In this document: positions 1-8,910 of the stretch, in pieces
Numbering within the stretch: the first letter of the stretch is position 1
Layout of the letters: every line of letters begins with the position of its first letter
Assembly: GCA_013141125.1 (NCBI GenBank)
Contig: JABFRO010000002.1
Location: forward strand, 372,001-436,000
Length of the DNA: 64,000 nt
Reading direction: 5' to 3'
From: Methylophilaceae bacterium
GTDB taxonomy: Bacteria; Pseudomonadota; Gammaproteobacteria; Burkholderiales; Methylophilaceae
Made by a program: the position numbers and the translations under genes
The notes under the pieces: generated by a model
What the model saw: the letters and a program-made list of their open reading frames with translations, nothing else
The model's database searches: none
What the model was told of the DNA's origin: nothing

Positions 1-2
1 GG

Positions 3-785
3 CGGCACATCAAAACGCCGCTTACCTTGTTATTGGATGCAGATATTGCACTGGAGCCGGGTTTGCTGTTTGCCCTGCGTGAAAAAATGCAAACCAAGCA
101 TATTCAGTTTGCCTCGCTCATGGCGGCGTTGCGCATGCAAAGTTTTTGGGAAAAACTGCTCATGCCGGCGTTTATTTATTTTTTTAAATTGCTTTACCCG
201 TTCAAGCTTTCCAACAAGCCCTGGCGCGGAAGCTTGCAGCCACGTGTGGCAGCGGCAGCAGGCGGCTGCATCCTGTTGGAAACGCGCATTCTGGCCGAGA
301 TGGGTGGTTTTGGTGCATTGCGCGAGGCGCTGATTGATGATTGCACCCTTGCGCGCAAGGTTAAAACGCTGGGTTACCGTACTTGGGTTGGCCTCACGCA
401 TTCCGTCATCAGTTTGCGCCCTTACCCAAATTTGCAAAGCATCTGGCAAATGGTGACGCGCACGGCCTTTACCCAGCTGCATTATTCCGTGCCACTGTTG
501 TTGCTATGCACCCTGATGATGACCATGACCTTCTGGGCACCCGTCGCCGGTTTGCTGCTAAACGGTTACGCCGCCATCGCTTCCGTATTGGCGCTCGCGG
601 CCATGTTGCTAAGCTATATCCCAACGCTACGTTTCTACCGATTATCCATTTTTTGGGCGCTTGCCATGCCCATCATTGGCACTCTCTTTCTTGCCATGAC
701 CTGGGCTTCAGCCCTTAGTTATTACTCCGGCAAACGCTCTCAGTGGAAAGGCCGCACCTATAGCAAAACGCTGGATACTGATTAA
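3..785 (+). CDS. hpnB: Hopanoid-associated glycosyltransferase HpnB-like, 5' end outside window
   Basis: The frame is open to the left window edge, so the N-terminal half and true start are missing. What remains begins with the family 2 glycosyltransferase metal-binding motif (LLLDADI), followed by AAAGGC and IDDCTLA, the acceptor/catalytic region of GT-A enzymes. A QxxRTAFTQL segment and about three C-terminal hydrophobic helices follow, so it is an inner-membrane enzyme with a cytosolic catalytic domain. This combination resembles HpnB, annotated as a hopene-associated glycosyltransferase in hopanoid-producing bacteria. Other hpn genes would have to lie upstream, outside the window. The GT2 call is firm. 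The HpnB assignment is recognition by motif order only, and another membrane GT2 is possible. Confidence 0.7.
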   Translation, partial: RHIKTPLTLLLDADIALEPGLLFALREKMQTKHIQFASLMAALRMQSFWEKLLMPAFIYFFKLLYPFKLSNKPWRGSLQPRVAAAAGGCILLETRILAEMGGFGALREALIDDCTLARKVKTLGYRTWVGLTHSVISLRPYPNLQSIWQMVTRTAFTQLHYSVPLLLLCTLMMTMTFWAPVAGLLLNGYAAIASVLALAAMLLSYIPTLRFYRLSIFWALAMPIIGTLFLAMTWASALSYYSGKRSQWKGRTYSKTLDTD

Positions 786-845
786 TGCGCCAAGGATGGA
801 TAGAAAGGTATTATCCATGAAGTCACTCAATTATTGAGGCGTGGG

Positions 846-1538
846 TTAAGGCACTTCAGCAAAGCGCATACGTGATTGAATAATGCGCGTTTTTCTGGAT
901 AAACCACGCGCTGATTGGTGCGCATCGTAATACCTGGGGTTGGGAATCATGGCAGCCAGTTTGGAGGCTTGTGCGCTTGATAAGCCAGCGGCGCTGGTTT
1001 TGTAGTAGTGTCTGGCGGCGGCTTCCGCACCAAATACCCCATTTCCCCACTCGATAACATTGAGATAAATTTCCAAAATTCGGCGTTTACTGAGCATGTT
1101 TTCCAGCATCAAGGTAATCGCCGCTTCTTCCAGTTTGCGCCAAGGCGTGCGCTTGGTGGAAAGAAACAGATTTTTCGCCAGCTGCTGGCTGATGGTGGAG
1201 CCGCCTGCCACGATTTTGCCTTTTTTCAGGTTTTTCTCGTAGGCCTTTTGTATGCCTTCCCAATCAAAACCTTCATGATCGACAAATTTGGCATCTTCAG
1301 AAGCAACGACCGCGCGCTTGAGATTAATCGAAATCTGCTGGTAGGCCACCCATTTGTGCCTTAATTCGGCATCCGGGTTGTTTTCCTGCAATACGGCTAA
1401 CTGATCTTCCATAAAGGCGCTGGTGGAAGGGTTGTGATTAACCCACCAACAGATATGCAGAAAAATCCATAGCTGATACAGCACGATCAATAAAATCAGC
1501 GCCAGCAGGCCGCGTGTTATCCATTGTTTGATACTCAT
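846..1538 (-). CDS. mtgA: Monofunctional biosynthetic peptidoglycan transglycosylase MtgA
   Basis: Polymerises lipid II into glycan strands at the outer face of the inner membrane. The 230 residues match the family's usual length. An N-terminal membrane anchor lies at about residues 8-29, then comes the GT51 domain with the signature SEDAKFVDHEGFDW, which carries the catalytic glutamate. GSTISQQLAKNLFLS, KLEEAAITLMLE and LEIYLNVIEWG follow. There is no transpeptidase domain, which distinguishes it from the bifunctional MrcA at 42.3 kb. Its ATG overlaps the stop of aroE by four bases (ATGA), so the two are probably cotranscribed and translationally coupled. The aroE-mtgA pairing is common in betaproteobacteria. 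Confidence 0.95.
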   Translation of the reverse strand: MSIKQWITRGLLALILLIVLYQLWIFLHICWWVNHNPSTSAFMEDQLAVLQENNPDAELRHKWVAYQQISINLKRAVVASEDAKFVDHEGFDWEGIQKAYEKNLKKGKIVAGGSTISQQLAKNLFLSTKRTPWRKLEEAAITLMLENMLSKRRILEIYLNVIEWGNGVFGAEAAARHYYKTSAAGLSSAQASKLAAMIPNPRYYDAHQSARGLSRKTRIIQSRMRFAEVP

Positions 1539-2365
1539 GATTGAAATTGCTCAATAACCGGAGCGGTTTGTGGACGCACCTTGCGCCATAGATAAAACGA
1601 TTCGGCTGCCTGTTCAATCAACATGCCCAGGCCGTCCGCGATCCTGCCAGCACCATGGCTACGTGCAAACGCCATAAACGGTGTTTCGCGGCCATACAGC
1701 ATTTCGTAAGCCAGGGCATCCTTGGCGAAAATATCGCCAGGCAATGGTAACTGCGTATCCGTTAAACCCGTAGAAGTGGCGTTAATAACAATATCAAATG
1801 ATTGTCCCTGCAAGCTGTCAAAAGTAGATGTGCTGGTCAAGGTGTGTTGCCCAAACTTTTCCGACTCGATTTTTCTTTGCATATTGAGGGCTTTTTCCAG
1901 GCTTCTGTTAGCAATGACTAGCTGCGCAGGCTGTTCTGCAAGAATCGGCAGTAACACTCCCTCAGCCGCGCCGCCTGCGCCAAGTAACAGTACGCGTTTT
2001 TGTTTAATGGGTACGCCTAAATTGTGCTGAATATCTTGAACCAAGCCTGCACCGTCTGTATTGTCACCAGAAATGCTATTGCCATCAAACATCAAGGTAT
2101 TCACAGCACCCGCAGCCCTGGCTCGCTCGGTTAGCTGATTTGCCATCTGAAAAGCTTCAAATTTAAACGGTACGGTAACATTTACCCCTTTGAATCCTAC
2201 CGCACGCAAAGTGTTGACTGAGCTAACGAAGCCATCCAGCGGTGCCAAAACGCGCAAGTACTCAATTTCTTGTTGCAGTTGTTTGGCAAAGGCCTGATGA
2301 ATTACTGGTGATTTACTGTGTTCGATGGGGTTGCCTATGACGGCGTAACGATCCGCGATTCCCAT
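1535..2365 (-). CDS. aroE: Shikimate dehydrogenase (NADP+)
   Basis: Reduces 3-dehydroshikimate to shikimate, the fourth step of the chorismate pathway, in the cytosol. The 276 residues are normal length. Visible motifs are the shikimate-binding SKSPVIHQAF near the N-terminus, NVTVPFK at about residues 62-68 with the catalytic lysine, NTDGAG, the Rossmann loop GAGGAAEG and the NADP-selecting NRSLEKA. The gene is the first of a two-gene unit with mtgA (four-base overlap). It is transcribed divergently from glnA across a 300-base intergenic region. aroB and aroK of the same pathway lie separately at 35-37 kb. Confidence 0.96.
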   Translation of the reverse strand: MGIADRYAVIGNPIEHSKSPVIHQAFAKQLQQEIEYLRVLAPLDGFVSSVNTLRAVGFKGVNVTVPFKFEAFQMANQLTERARAAGAVNTLMFDGNSISGDNTDGAGLVQDIQHNLGVPIKQKRVLLLGAGGAAEGVLLPILAEQPAQLVIANRSLEKALNMQRKIESEKFGQHTLTSTSTFDSLQGQSFDIVINATSTGLTDTQLPLPGDIFAKDALAYEMLYGRETPFMAFARSHGAGRIADGLGMLIEQAAESFYLWRKVRPQTAPVIEQFQS

Positions 2366-2485
2366 TTATATCCCCTGGAAAATGATGTGATAACAATTTT
2401 TTTGTAAGAACTGCTTTTAAAAAGCATAGTGCAATATTTTTACGCTTTATGCTGAGTCAGTTTGGACTAATATACCATTAGCCGA

Positions 2486-2502
2486 TGCGCCAGCTTGGTG
2501 CA
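2486..2502 (+). promoter_or_regulatory. NtrC binding site 1 upstream of glnA
   Basis: A 17-base dyad, TGCGCCA-GCT-TGGTGCA, matches the enterobacterial NtrC consensus (TGCACCA, three bases, TGGTGCA) with one mismatch in 14 arm positions. It is centred about 127 bases upstream of the start expected from the sigma-54 promoter. That is close to the spacing of the strong NtrC enhancer sites of E. coli glnAp2. The role is inferred from site quality and position. Confidence 0.75.
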
Positions 2503-2515
2503 GTTCAGGTCTTTT

Positions 2516-2532
2516 TGCACTAGCTTAATGCG
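2516..2532 (+). promoter_or_regulatory. NtrC binding site 2 upstream of glnA (weaker)
   Basis: TGCACTA-GCT-TAATGCG has a good left half and a degenerate right half of the NtrC dyad. Its centre is 30 bases downstream of site 1, about three helical turns, the arrangement used for cooperative NtrC oligomer binding at glnA enhancers. Weaker by sequence than site 1. Confidence 0.55.
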
Positions 2533-2594
2533 CTTTAAACCGCTTTCAATTAGGTAAGCTCATGTGAGACAATGAAAAGTTGATAAAATTTTAC

Positions 2595-2609
2595 TGGCAC
2601 AGTTCCTGC
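2595..2609 (+). promoter_or_regulatory. Sigma-54 (RpoN) promoter of glnA
   Basis: TGGCACAGTTCCTGC matches the -24/-12 consensus TGGCACG-N4-TTGC, with GG and GC separated by the obligatory 10 bases and two mismatches overall. Transcription would begin near position 2621, about 45 bases before the glnA ATG. Together with the two upstream dyads this predicts nitrogen-limitation control through NtrC and RpoN. Confidence 0.75.
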
Positions 2610-2665
2610 TTGCCTTGTGGAATAGCGCATATATTTTAATCCAATCCAAATCTTAGGAGAAATGA

Positions 2666-4075
2666 ATGGCAATAGCTGATGTTTTTAAATTAATTGAGGA
2701 AAACGACATCAAGTTTGTTGATTTCCGCTTTACGGATACTCGTGGTAAAGAGCAGCACGTGACTGTGCCTATTTCTGCATTTAATGAAGATAAATTCACT
2801 GAAGGCCATGCGTTTGATGGTTCCTCCATTGGTGGCTGGAAAGGCATTCAAGCCTCCGACATGCAATTGATGCCTGATCCTGATACTGCCAACATTGATC
2901 CCTTCATGGATGAGCCAACGCTTATTCTGACCTGTGATGTGGTTGATCCTACCGATGGCAAAGGTTATGACCGTTGCCCACGCAGCCTGGCAAAACGTGC
3001 TGAAGCCTATTTGAAATCCAGCGGATTGGGTGATACCGCTTATTTTGGTCCAGAACCAGAATTTTTCATTTTTGATTCTGTGCAATGGCATGCAGACATG
3101 AGCGGCAGCTCAGTGAAAATTGGTTCTGAAGAAGGTGCCTGGTCTTCATCAGACAAATTCGACGGCGGCAATATCGGCCACCGCCCGGGCGTGAAAGGTG
3201 GCTATTTCCCTGTGCCTCCCGTGGATTCACTGCAAGATGTACGTTCAGCCATGTGTATAGCACTGGAAGATATGGGTGTGCCCGTTGAAGTGCATCACCA
3301 TGAAGTAGCTACTGCTGGCCAATGCGAAATCGGTACTCAATTCAGCACACTGACAAAACGTGCGGATTGGACACAAATTTTGAAATACGTGGTATTGAAT
3401 ACCGCCCATGCGTATGGCAAAACAGCTACCTTCATGCCTAAACCGATTGTGGGCGATAATGGTTCCGGTATGCATGTGCATCAATCCATCTGGAAAGATG
3501 GCAAAAACCTGTTTGCAGGCAATGGTTATGCCGGTTTGAGCGAGTTCGCGCTGTACTACATTGGCGGCATCATCAAACATGCCAAAGCACTGAACGCCAT
3601 TACCAATCCTGGCACCAACTCTTACAAACGTCTGGTCCCTCATTATGAAGCGCCGGTGAAATTGGCTTATTCCGCCAAGAATCGTTCCGCTGCTATCCGT
3701 ATTCCTTTTGTACATTCAGACAAGGCGCGCCGCGTTGAGGCACGCTTCCCTGATCCTATCGCCAATCCATATCTGGCTTTCAGTGCCTTGATGATGGCCG
3801 GTCTGGATGGTGTGCAAAACAAGATACATCCAGGTGAACCAGCGACCAAAGATTTGTACCATCTGCCACCAGAAGAAGATGCCGCGATTCCAACCGTCTG
3901 CGCTTCATTGGAAGAGGCGCTGGAGAGTTTGGATAAAGATCGTGAGTTTCTGACGCGCGGTGGTGTATTTTCAGAAGATTGGATAGATGCTTACATTGCA
4001 CTCAAAATGGAAGAAGTCAACAAGCTGCGCATGACACCGCATCCTGTTGAGTTTGGTCTATACTACAGCTGTTAA
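2666..4075 (+). CDS. glnA: Glutamine synthetase, type I
   Basis: Makes glutamine from glutamate, ammonia and ATP; a cytosolic dodecamer and the main route of ammonia assimilation. The 469 residues are the standard GSI length. Visible signatures are the beta-grasp N-terminus ([14 protein letters not shown]), the ATP/metal region ([11 protein letters not shown]), GSGMHVHQS and the glutamate-binding [17 protein letters not shown]. The adenylylation motif [10 protein letters not shown] places the modified tyrosine at about residue 398, so the enzyme is probably controlled by GlnE. AGGAGA stands six bases before the ATG. A sigma-54 promoter and two NtrC-type sites lie upstream and a strong terminator follows. 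The ntrBC genes often found downstream are absent here; the island starts instead. Confidence 0.98.
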   Translation: MAIADVFKLIEENDIKFVDFRFTDTRGKEQHVTVPISAFNEDKFTEGHAFDGSSIGGWKGIQASDMQLMPDPDTANIDPFMDEPTLILTCDVVDPTDGKGYDRCPRSLAKRAEAYLKSSGLGDTAYFGPEPEFFIFDSVQWHADMSGSSVKIGSEEGAWSSSDKFDGGNIGHRPGVKGGYFPVPPVDSLQDVRSAMCIALEDMGVPVEVHHHEVATAGQCEIGTQFSTLTKRADWTQILKYVVLNTAHAYGKTATFMPKPIVGDNGSGMHVHQSIWKDGKNLFAGNGYAGLSEFALYYIGGIIKHAKALNAITNPGTNSYKRLVPHYEAPVKLAYSAKNRSAAIRIPFVHSDKARRVEARFPDPIANPYLAFSALMMAGLDGVQNKIHPGEPATKDLYHLPPEEDAAIPTVCASLEEALESLDKDREFLTRGGVFSEDWIDAYIALKMEEVNKLRMTPHPVEFGLYYSC

Positions 4076-4109
4076 TCGCTTGGTCTAGTACCATTTGATC
4101 TAGTACAAG

Positions 4110-4143
4110 GCAAAAAGGCGGGTATCCCGTCTTTTTGCTTTTC
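4110..4143 (+). terminator. Rho-independent terminator after glnA
   Basis: A long hairpin with a three-base loop (arms GCAAAAAGGCGGG and its near-perfect complement, one G-T pair), ending in a T-rich run, lies 35 bases after the glnA stop. The A-rich left arm means it could also work in the opposite direction. Confidence 0.8.
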
Positions 4144-4285
4144 TACAGAGTGAATTAAAAAATAAATAAATTAAATAGTCGGGCTAAAATTGCCGTCAAT
4201 GCAGATGCTCGCTGGCGCTGATCGCTTAAATTAAAAAGCTCGGCATTTACTTGTTTTATTGTTAGGCGGATTCAACTCAACCATC

Positions 4286-4816
4286 ATGAATAAACACCTG
4301 TTACGCTGTTTGCTGCTCCTGCTTCCATGCCTGGCCTGGCCGGTTCACGCGCAAATTTACAAAAGCGTGGATGCCGATGGCCACATCACCTATTCCAATG
4401 TGCCCATAAAAGGCGCAGTGAAATTGAATATCGAAGTTGCCGAACCCAACGACAGCTCGGCAAACCGCAATAATGCCGAGGCTGCCAGAGGTACTTCAGG
4501 GTCTGGCTCCCGCAGCAAGCCAGCTGCCACACCGGGTAAATCACTACGCATAGACCCGGAAGTACAGGACAAGCGTGACGACAAGCGTAAAAAAATCTTG
4601 CAGGATGAACTTGAAGCCGAGAGAAAAGCTTTGGCTGAAGCCAAGCTGGCCTATCAGGAAGGCGAATCAAACCCTGAGGTTTACCGCGCCGCCAACGGCA
4701 AGACCTTTCGCAACGTAGCCAAGTTTGACGAAAAAATGCAAGGTTTGAAAAATGAAGTTGAAACGCACGAAAAAAATATTCAGCTATTACAAAAAGAGCT
4801 GGGTTCGTCAAAATAG
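4286..4816 (+). CDS. DUF4124 domain exported protein
   Basis: A protein of 176 residues with an N-terminal signal peptide: a positive start, a leucine-rich core at about residues 4-17, and a likely cleavage after VHA. A DUF4124 module follows directly (QIYKSVDADGHITYSNVP). The middle is polar and low-complexity, and the C-terminal third is a predicted coiled coil rich in Glu and Lys. DUF4124 proteins are common, functionally unassigned envelope proteins of beta- and gammaproteobacteria, and one often follows glnA. I chose the ATG at 4286 rather than the upstream in-frame codon at 4259 because it puts the signal peptide at the N-terminus. Function unknown. Confidence 0.85.
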   Translation: MNKHLLRCLLLLLPCLAWPVHAQIYKSVDADGHITYSNVPIKGAVKLNIEVAEPNDSSANRNNAEAARGTSGSGSRSKPAATPGKSLRIDPEVQDKRDDKRKKILQDELEAERKALAEAKLAYQEGESNPEVYRAANGKTFRNVAKFDEKMQGLKNEVETHEKNIQLLQKELGSSK

Positions 4817-4900
4817 CGGAAAGCTTGAATTGTTATAGTGGCATAGGGTTTGCGTCTTATTGTGTGAATCAAGCGGATGGCATACCGATAGTCCGTTATC

Positions 4901-6982
4901 ATGGATACATGGTTAAATTTTCAGGTATACATGATGAAAGACAAGCAAGACGCACATAAAACAACAAAAACTGCGCCGTCGAAAACAGAGCCGCTAGAAA
5001 AACAGCTTTGGAAAGCCGCCGACAAACTGCGTAAAAATATTGATGCCGCCGAGTACAAACACATTGTGCTGGGGCTGATATTCCTCAAATATATTTCAGA
5101 TTCTTTCGAGCAACACTTTACCAAACTACAAGCGGGCGAAGGCGAATATGCTGGCGCTGACCCGGAAGACAAAGACGAATACGCAGCAGAAAACGTATTC
5201 TTTGTGCCGCAGGATGCACGCTGGTCTTATTTGCAATCCAATGCGCGTCAGCCTGAAATCGGCAAGCTGGTCGATGCCGCCATGGATGCGCTTGAAGCTG
5301 AAAATGCCCCGCTTAAAGGCGTGTTACCCAAGGTTTTCGCCCGTGACAACTTAGACCCTGCAAGCCTTGGTCAGTTGATTGATTTAGTCGGCAACATTGC
5401 CTTGGGTGATGCCAAATCCCGCAGTGCCGATGTGTTAGGTCATGTGTTTGAATACTTCTTAGGGGAGTTTGCGCTAGCAGAGGGCAAACAAGGTGGGCAG
5501 TTCTATACGCCGCGCTCAGTTGTTGAGTTGTTGGTGGAAATGCTTGAGCCATATCAAGGTCGCGTGTTTGACCCCTGCTGTGGCTCTGGCGGAATGTTTG
5601 TGCAATCTGAAAAGTTTGTGGCAGACCACCAAGGCCGCGCCAATGATATTTCCATCTACGGGCAAGAGAGTAACCAAACCACATGGCGTTTGGCGAAGAT
5701 GAACCTTGCCATTCGTGGCATTGAAGCCAGTCAGGTGAAATGGAACAACGAAGGCAGCTTTTTAAATGATGCGCATAAAGATGTAAAAGCTGATTACATT
5801 ATTGCCAACCCGCCATTCAATGTAAGTGATTGGTCTGGCGAGCTACTGCGCACCGATGGCCGCTGGCAATATGGCGTACCGCCCGCAGGCAATGCCAACT
5901 TTGCATGGCTGCAACACTTTATCTACCACCTCTCCCCCACAGGCCAAGCAGGCGTGGTGCTGGCCAAAGGCGCACTCACCAGCAAAACCAGTGGCGAAGG
6001 TGAAATCCGCAAAGCGCTGATTGAGCAAGGCAATGTGATAGATTGCATCGTCAACCTGCCCGCCAAGCTATTCCTCAATACGCAAATTCCTGCTGCTTTG
6101 TGGTTTATGAGCCGCAACCGAGGCTCTAATAATCAAAGCAATGGCAAATTCAGAAACCGTAGTAACGAGATATTGTTTATCGACGCCCGCAACCTAGGCC
6201 ACCTCATCAACCGCCGTACCAAAGAGCTGAGCCATGAGGATATAAAACAAATCACCGACACCTACCACAACTGGCGCAACAATATACCCTCTCCCTCTGG
6301 GAGAGGGCAGGGTGAGGGAAGCAGTGAGGGCAATAAACTACCAGAGAAACTGCTTGAAAACGCACGAAAATTACGAAAAAATCAAACCGATGCTGAAGCT
6401 CTACTTTGGAGTTTGTTGCGCAGCTGTCAGCTTAATGATTGTAAATTTCGCCGTCAGCACCCTATAGAGCCTTATATTCTCGACTTTTACTGCCATGAAG
6501 AAAAGCTAGCGATTGAATTGGATGGCGGACAACACAATACAGAATCTGCCATTGCTAATGACCATAAAAGAACCGAGTATCTAAAATCACAAGGTATTAC
6601 CGTATTACGGTTTTGGAATAATGACGTATTGCAAAATACCGAATCTGTGTTGCAGCAAATATATAGCACCCTCACCCCAGCCCTCTCCCAAAGGGAGAGG
6701 GAGTCAAAAGCAGAACCCTCGCCCGCAGGCGGGAGAGGGCAGGGTGAGAGAAATGCCTACCAAGACATCCCCGGCTTCTGCGCATCTGTCAGCCTAGCGC
6801 GTGTTAAAGAACTCGATTACGTACTCACCCCAGGCCGTTATGTAGGCCTGCCCGATGATGAAGATGACTTTAACTTTGCCGAGCGCTTTAATGCCCTAAA
6901 AGCTGAATTTGAAGCACAGTTGGTGGAGGAAGAAAAACTCAATAAAGCCATTGCTGACAACTTGGCGAGGGTAAAGCTGTGA
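4901..6982 (+). CDS. hsdM: Type I restriction-modification methyltransferase subunit with inserted DUF559 nuclease domain
   Basis: Adenine-N6 methyltransferase subunit of a type I R-M complex (M2S, or R2M2S with HsdR). It has an N-terminal HsdM bundle (about residues 20-150), the SAM motif FDPCCGSGG at about 224-232 and the catalytic NPPF in [12 protein letters not shown]. The 693 residues exceed the usual 500-540 because about 155 residues (462-616) interrupt the region between YHNWRN and YQDIPGF. The insert holds a complete DUF559 PD-(D/E)XK domain (D528, E539, D541 visible) flanked by translated palindromic repeats. The frame is intact throughout. ATGs at 4931 and 4934 are alternative starts. 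hsdS follows with a GTGA overlap. Whether the chimera is still an active methyltransferase is unknown. Confidence 0.93.
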   Translation: MDTWLNFQVYMMKDKQDAHKTTKTAPSKTEPLEKQLWKAADKLRKNIDAAEYKHIVLGLIFLKYISDSFEQHFTKLQAGEGEYAGADPEDKDEYAAENVFFVPQDARWSYLQSNARQPEIGKLVDAAMDALEAENAPLKGVLPKVFARDNLDPASLGQLIDLVGNIALGDAKSRSADVLGHVFEYFLGEFALAEGKQGGQFYTPRSVVELLVEMLEPYQGRVFDPCCGSGGMFVQSEKFVADHQGRANDISIYGQESNQTTWRLAKMNLAIRGIEASQVKWNNEGSFLNDAHKDVKADYIIANPPFNVSDWSGELLRTDGRWQYGVPPAGNANFAWLQHFIYHLSPTGQAGVVLAKGALTSKTSGEGEIRKALIEQGNVIDCIVNLPAKLFLNTQIPAALWFMSRNRGSNNQSNGKFRNRSNEILFIDARNLGHLINRRTKELSHEDIKQITDTYHNWRNNIPSPSGRGQGEGSSEGNKLPEKLLENARKLRKNQTDAEALLWSLLRSCQLNDCKFRRQHPIEPYILDFYCHEEKLAIELDGGQHNTESAIANDHKRTEYLKSQGITVLRFWNNDVLQNTESVLQQIYSTLTPALSQRERESKAEPSPAGGRGQGERNAYQDIPGFCASVSLARVKELDYVLTPGRYVGLPDDEDDFNFAERFNALKAEFEAQLVEEEKLNKAIADNLARVKL
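6286..6318 (+). repeat. CCCTCTCCC palindromic repeat, copy 1 (forward)
   Basis: A perfect nine-base stem, CCCTCTCCC at 6287-6295 and GGGAGAGGG at 6299-6307, encloses the loop TCT. The tail CAGGGTGAGGG follows. It is translated within HsdM as [11 protein letters not shown]. Confidence 0.9.
6668..6703 (-). repeat. CCCTCTCCC palindromic repeat, copy 2 (inverted)
   Basis: The same nine-base stem (6681-6689 and 6693-6701, loop AAA), here with the tail on the other side (CCCTCACCCCAG before the stem), so it is inverted relative to copy 1. It is translated within HsdM as [11 protein letters not shown]. Confidence 0.9.
6715..6750 (+). repeat. CCCTCTCCC palindromic repeat, copy 3 (forward, diverged stem)
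   Basis: Stem CCCTCGCCCGC with complementary GGCGGGAGAGGG, then the tail CAGGGTGAGAG. Same orientation as copy 1, 11 bases after copy 2. It is translated as [12 protein letters not shown]. HsdM homology resumes directly afterwards. Confidence 0.85.
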
Positions 6983-8133
6983 GTGAGTGGCGCGAATTAA
7001 CCCTGAACCAAATTACTGAGCCAGTTAAAAGCACGTATTTGCCAAAAGGTGATGAACAACTGGCTTATATTGGACTTGAGCATATTGAACAAGAAACTCT
7101 TAGGCTTACAGGCGTTGGCAAATCATCCGATGTCACTAGCAATAAATTCAAGTTTGAAACTAATGATGTACTTTTTGGAAAATTAAGGCCGTATTTCAGA
7201 AAAGTCTATAAACCAAAATTCTCAGGAATTTGCTCTACTGATATTTGGGTCTTCAGGGCAAAAAAAGGATTTGTACAAGATTATTTATTCTATTTTTTAG
7301 CTAGTTGGGATTTTGTAGATACGGCAAATAGCGGTGAAGGTGGCACTCGTATGCCTCGCGCTGACTGGAACTTCCTTAAATCTACAAGCTGGCTTGTTCC
7401 CTGTGAAGAAGAACAAAAAGCCATCGCCTCAGTCCTCAGCAGTTTGGATGACAAAATCGACCTGCTCCACCGCCAAAACACCACCCTAGAACGCATGGCC
7501 GAAACGCTGTTTAGACTGTGGTTTGTAGAAGAAGCGCAGGAGGTTTGGGAGGAAGTACCATTAAGAGATGTCTGCTCAATAAACAATGGTTATGCGTTTC
7601 AAAGCGAAACTTATAGAGAAACAGGTCAAAAAATCATCAGAACAATGAATTTTAATAATCATTGGATTGAATTTAATAGCCTAGTTTATATTTCAGAAGA
7701 ACTCGCAAGGAGTTTTGGAAAGTTTTATTTGAGACGCAATGATTTTTTGTTAGTGATGGTTGGTGCAAGTTTAGGTAATTTTGCAATTGTTACTGATGAC
7801 GTAATACCATCTTTGCAAAATCAAAACATGTGGTGCTTTAGATCTGATGAAAATATTTTCCAGCACTATCTAAATTTTGCACTACGTAACATCATTAATG
7901 ATGCGTTAAACGGTGCGTCAGGAAGTGCAAGAGAATTTTTCCAAAAAGGCGTTTTTTACGAAATTAAGATTCAAATACCTCCCAATGATTTAATTCAGAA
8001 ATTTCATAATATTTCTGAGAGTTATTTTTCAAAGATTGAATTAAACCGAAAGCAAATCAAAACCCTAGAAAATCTCCGCGATAACTTGCTCCCCAAGCTA
8101 ATGAGCGGTGACGTAAGAGTGCGCGATGACTGA
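6979..8133 (+). CDS. hsdS: Type I restriction-modification specificity subunit
   Basis: Recognises the bipartite DNA target and bridges two HsdM subunits. The 384 residues form two target-recognition domains (about 1-140 and 190-330). Each is followed by a conserved helical spacer: [30 protein letters not shown] and, at the C-terminus, [27 protein letters not shown]. Both spacers are typical of HsdS. The GTG start overlaps the hsdM stop (GTGA), implying translational coupling. The target sequence cannot be predicted from the protein. hsdR is 3.5 kb further on, separated by unrelated genes. Confidence 0.93.
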   Translation: MSEWRELTLNQITEPVKSTYLPKGDEQLAYIGLEHIEQETLRLTGVGKSSDVTSNKFKFETNDVLFGKLRPYFRKVYKPKFSGICSTDIWVFRAKKGFVQDYLFYFLASWDFVDTANSGEGGTRMPRADWNFLKSTSWLVPCEEEQKAIASVLSSLDDKIDLLHRQNTTLERMAETLFRLWFVEEAQEVWEEVPLRDVCSINNGYAFQSETYRETGQKIIRTMNFNNHWIEFNSLVYISEELARSFGKFYLRRNDFLLVMVGASLGNFAIVTDDVIPSLQNQNMWCFRSDENIFQHYLNFALRNIINDALNGASGSAREFFQKGVFYEIKIQIPPNDLIQKFHNISESYFSKIELNRKQIKTLENLRDNLLPKLMSGDVRVRDD

Positions 8134-8142
8134 AATTAGCTC

Positions 8143-8219
8143 GTAGGTTGGGCTGAAAAGCCCAACAATCAATGCAACAAACGATTACCGTTGGGCTTCC
8201 AAATGTCAGCCCAACCTAC
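8143..8219. repeat. RAYT-associated REP pair (REPIN-like), copy 1
   Basis: A 77-base unit starts GTAGGTTGGGC, with an inner hairpin GGGCTGAAAAGCCC. It ends with an inverted relative (GTTGGGCTTCC to CAGCCCAACCTAC), so two REP sequences face each other. It stands directly between hsdS and the RAYT gene. Confidence 0.85.
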
Positions 8220-8263
8220 AAATGCAGGGTGTTGGGTGATACGCTTTGGGTTAGAGAGAGCTC

Positions 8264-8340
8264 GTAGGTTGGGCTGAAAAGCCCAACGCACAATGACACA
8301 TACGTTAACCGTTGGGCTTCCAAAAGTCAGCCCAACCTAC
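8264..8340. repeat. RAYT-associated REP pair (REPIN-like), copy 2
   Basis: A second 77-base unit of the same design and orientation starts 121 bases after the start of copy 1. It differs mainly in the central spacer. It ends 28 bases before the RAYT start codon. Confidence 0.85.
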
Positions 8341-8368
8341 AAGATGAGGTAAATTGGGAGGTCATGTT

Positions 8369-8908
8369 TTGCGTTATCGACGAGCGGATGTGGCAGGCGG
8401 CACTTATTTTTTTACGGTGAATTTGGCGGATAGAAAAGCCGATTTACTCACGCGCCATATTGATGTTTTGCGCGAGGTGATGCAACAGGTGAAACAGGCG
8501 CACCCGTTTGTGATTGAGGCGATGGTGGTGTTGCCTGAACATTTGCACACGATTTGGCGTTTGCCGCACGATGATGTGGATTTCCCTATGCGGTGGAGTT
8601 TGATTAAGGCAGGGTTTTCGCGGCGTTTGCCTAAAACTGAAACGATACGCGCCAGCCGCCAAGCAAAACGTGAGCGTGGTATTTGGCAACGCCGTTATTG
8701 GGAGCATTGCCTCCGCAACGAGATCGATTTTGAGCGGCATGTGGATTATATTCATTACAACCCTGTGAAACATGGGTATGTGCGCCGAGTGATTGATTGG
8801 CCGTTTTCAACGTTTCATAAATTTGTTGAGCGAGGGGTTTTGTCAGCGGATTGGGGCGATAGCATGGTGAATATTGAGGCGGGTGGTGAGTGTTTATTGG
8901 TGTGGTGA
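8369..8908 (+). CDS. REP-associated tyrosine transposase (RAYT, Y1 family)
   Basis: A single-domain Y1 transposase related to IS200/IS605 TnpA, which is thought to mobilise REP palindromes by single-strand cleavage. Features are the N-terminal RYRRADVAGGTYFFTVNLADR, the metal-binding HUH-type motif in PEHLHTIWRLP (about residues 55-60) and the catalytic tyrosine region DYIHYNPVKHGYV. The 179 residues are the usual RAYT length. I chose the TTG at 8369 because GGGAGG lies seven bases upstream and the family-typical N-terminus starts there; a TTG at 8354 is also in frame. It is flanked on both sides by GTAGGTTGGGC repeats, its probable substrates. Located inside the hsd operon in the same orientation. 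Confidence 0.9.
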   Translation: MRYRRADVAGGTYFFTVNLADRKADLLTRHIDVLREVMQQVKQAHPFVIEAMVVLPEHLHTIWRLPHDDVDFPMRWSLIKAGFSRRLPKTETIRASRQAKRERGIWQRRYWEHCLRNEIDFERHVDYIHYNPVKHGYVRRVIDWPFSTFHKFVERGVLSADWGDSMVNIEAGGECLLVW

Positions 8909-8910
8909 GT

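Larger units (their letters stand above)
6286..6750 (+). mobile_element. DUF559 nuclease unit bracketed by palindromic repeats, inserted in frame in hsdM
   Basis: This segment of exactly 465 bases (155 codons) adds no stop to hsdM. Its ends are palindromes of one family: a forward copy at 6286-6318, an inverted copy at 6668-6703, and a second forward copy at 6715-6750. Between them lies a DUF559 domain with motifs [39 protein letters not shown] and [13 protein letters not shown]. The first in-frame ATG, GTG or TTG after the left repeat is a TTG at 6413, already inside the domain, so the nuclease is probably made only as part of HsdM. Removing the segment would leave an HsdM of about 538 residues. 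Exact insertion ends and any target duplication cannot be fixed here. No intein splicing motifs are visible. Confidence 0.75.

Noticed and set aside
6286-6750. Intein as explanation of the HsdM insert
   Set aside because: No splicing-domain motifs (N-terminal Cys/Ser block, terminal HN followed by Cys/Ser/Thr) are present. The insert is a bare nuclease domain with translated repeats.
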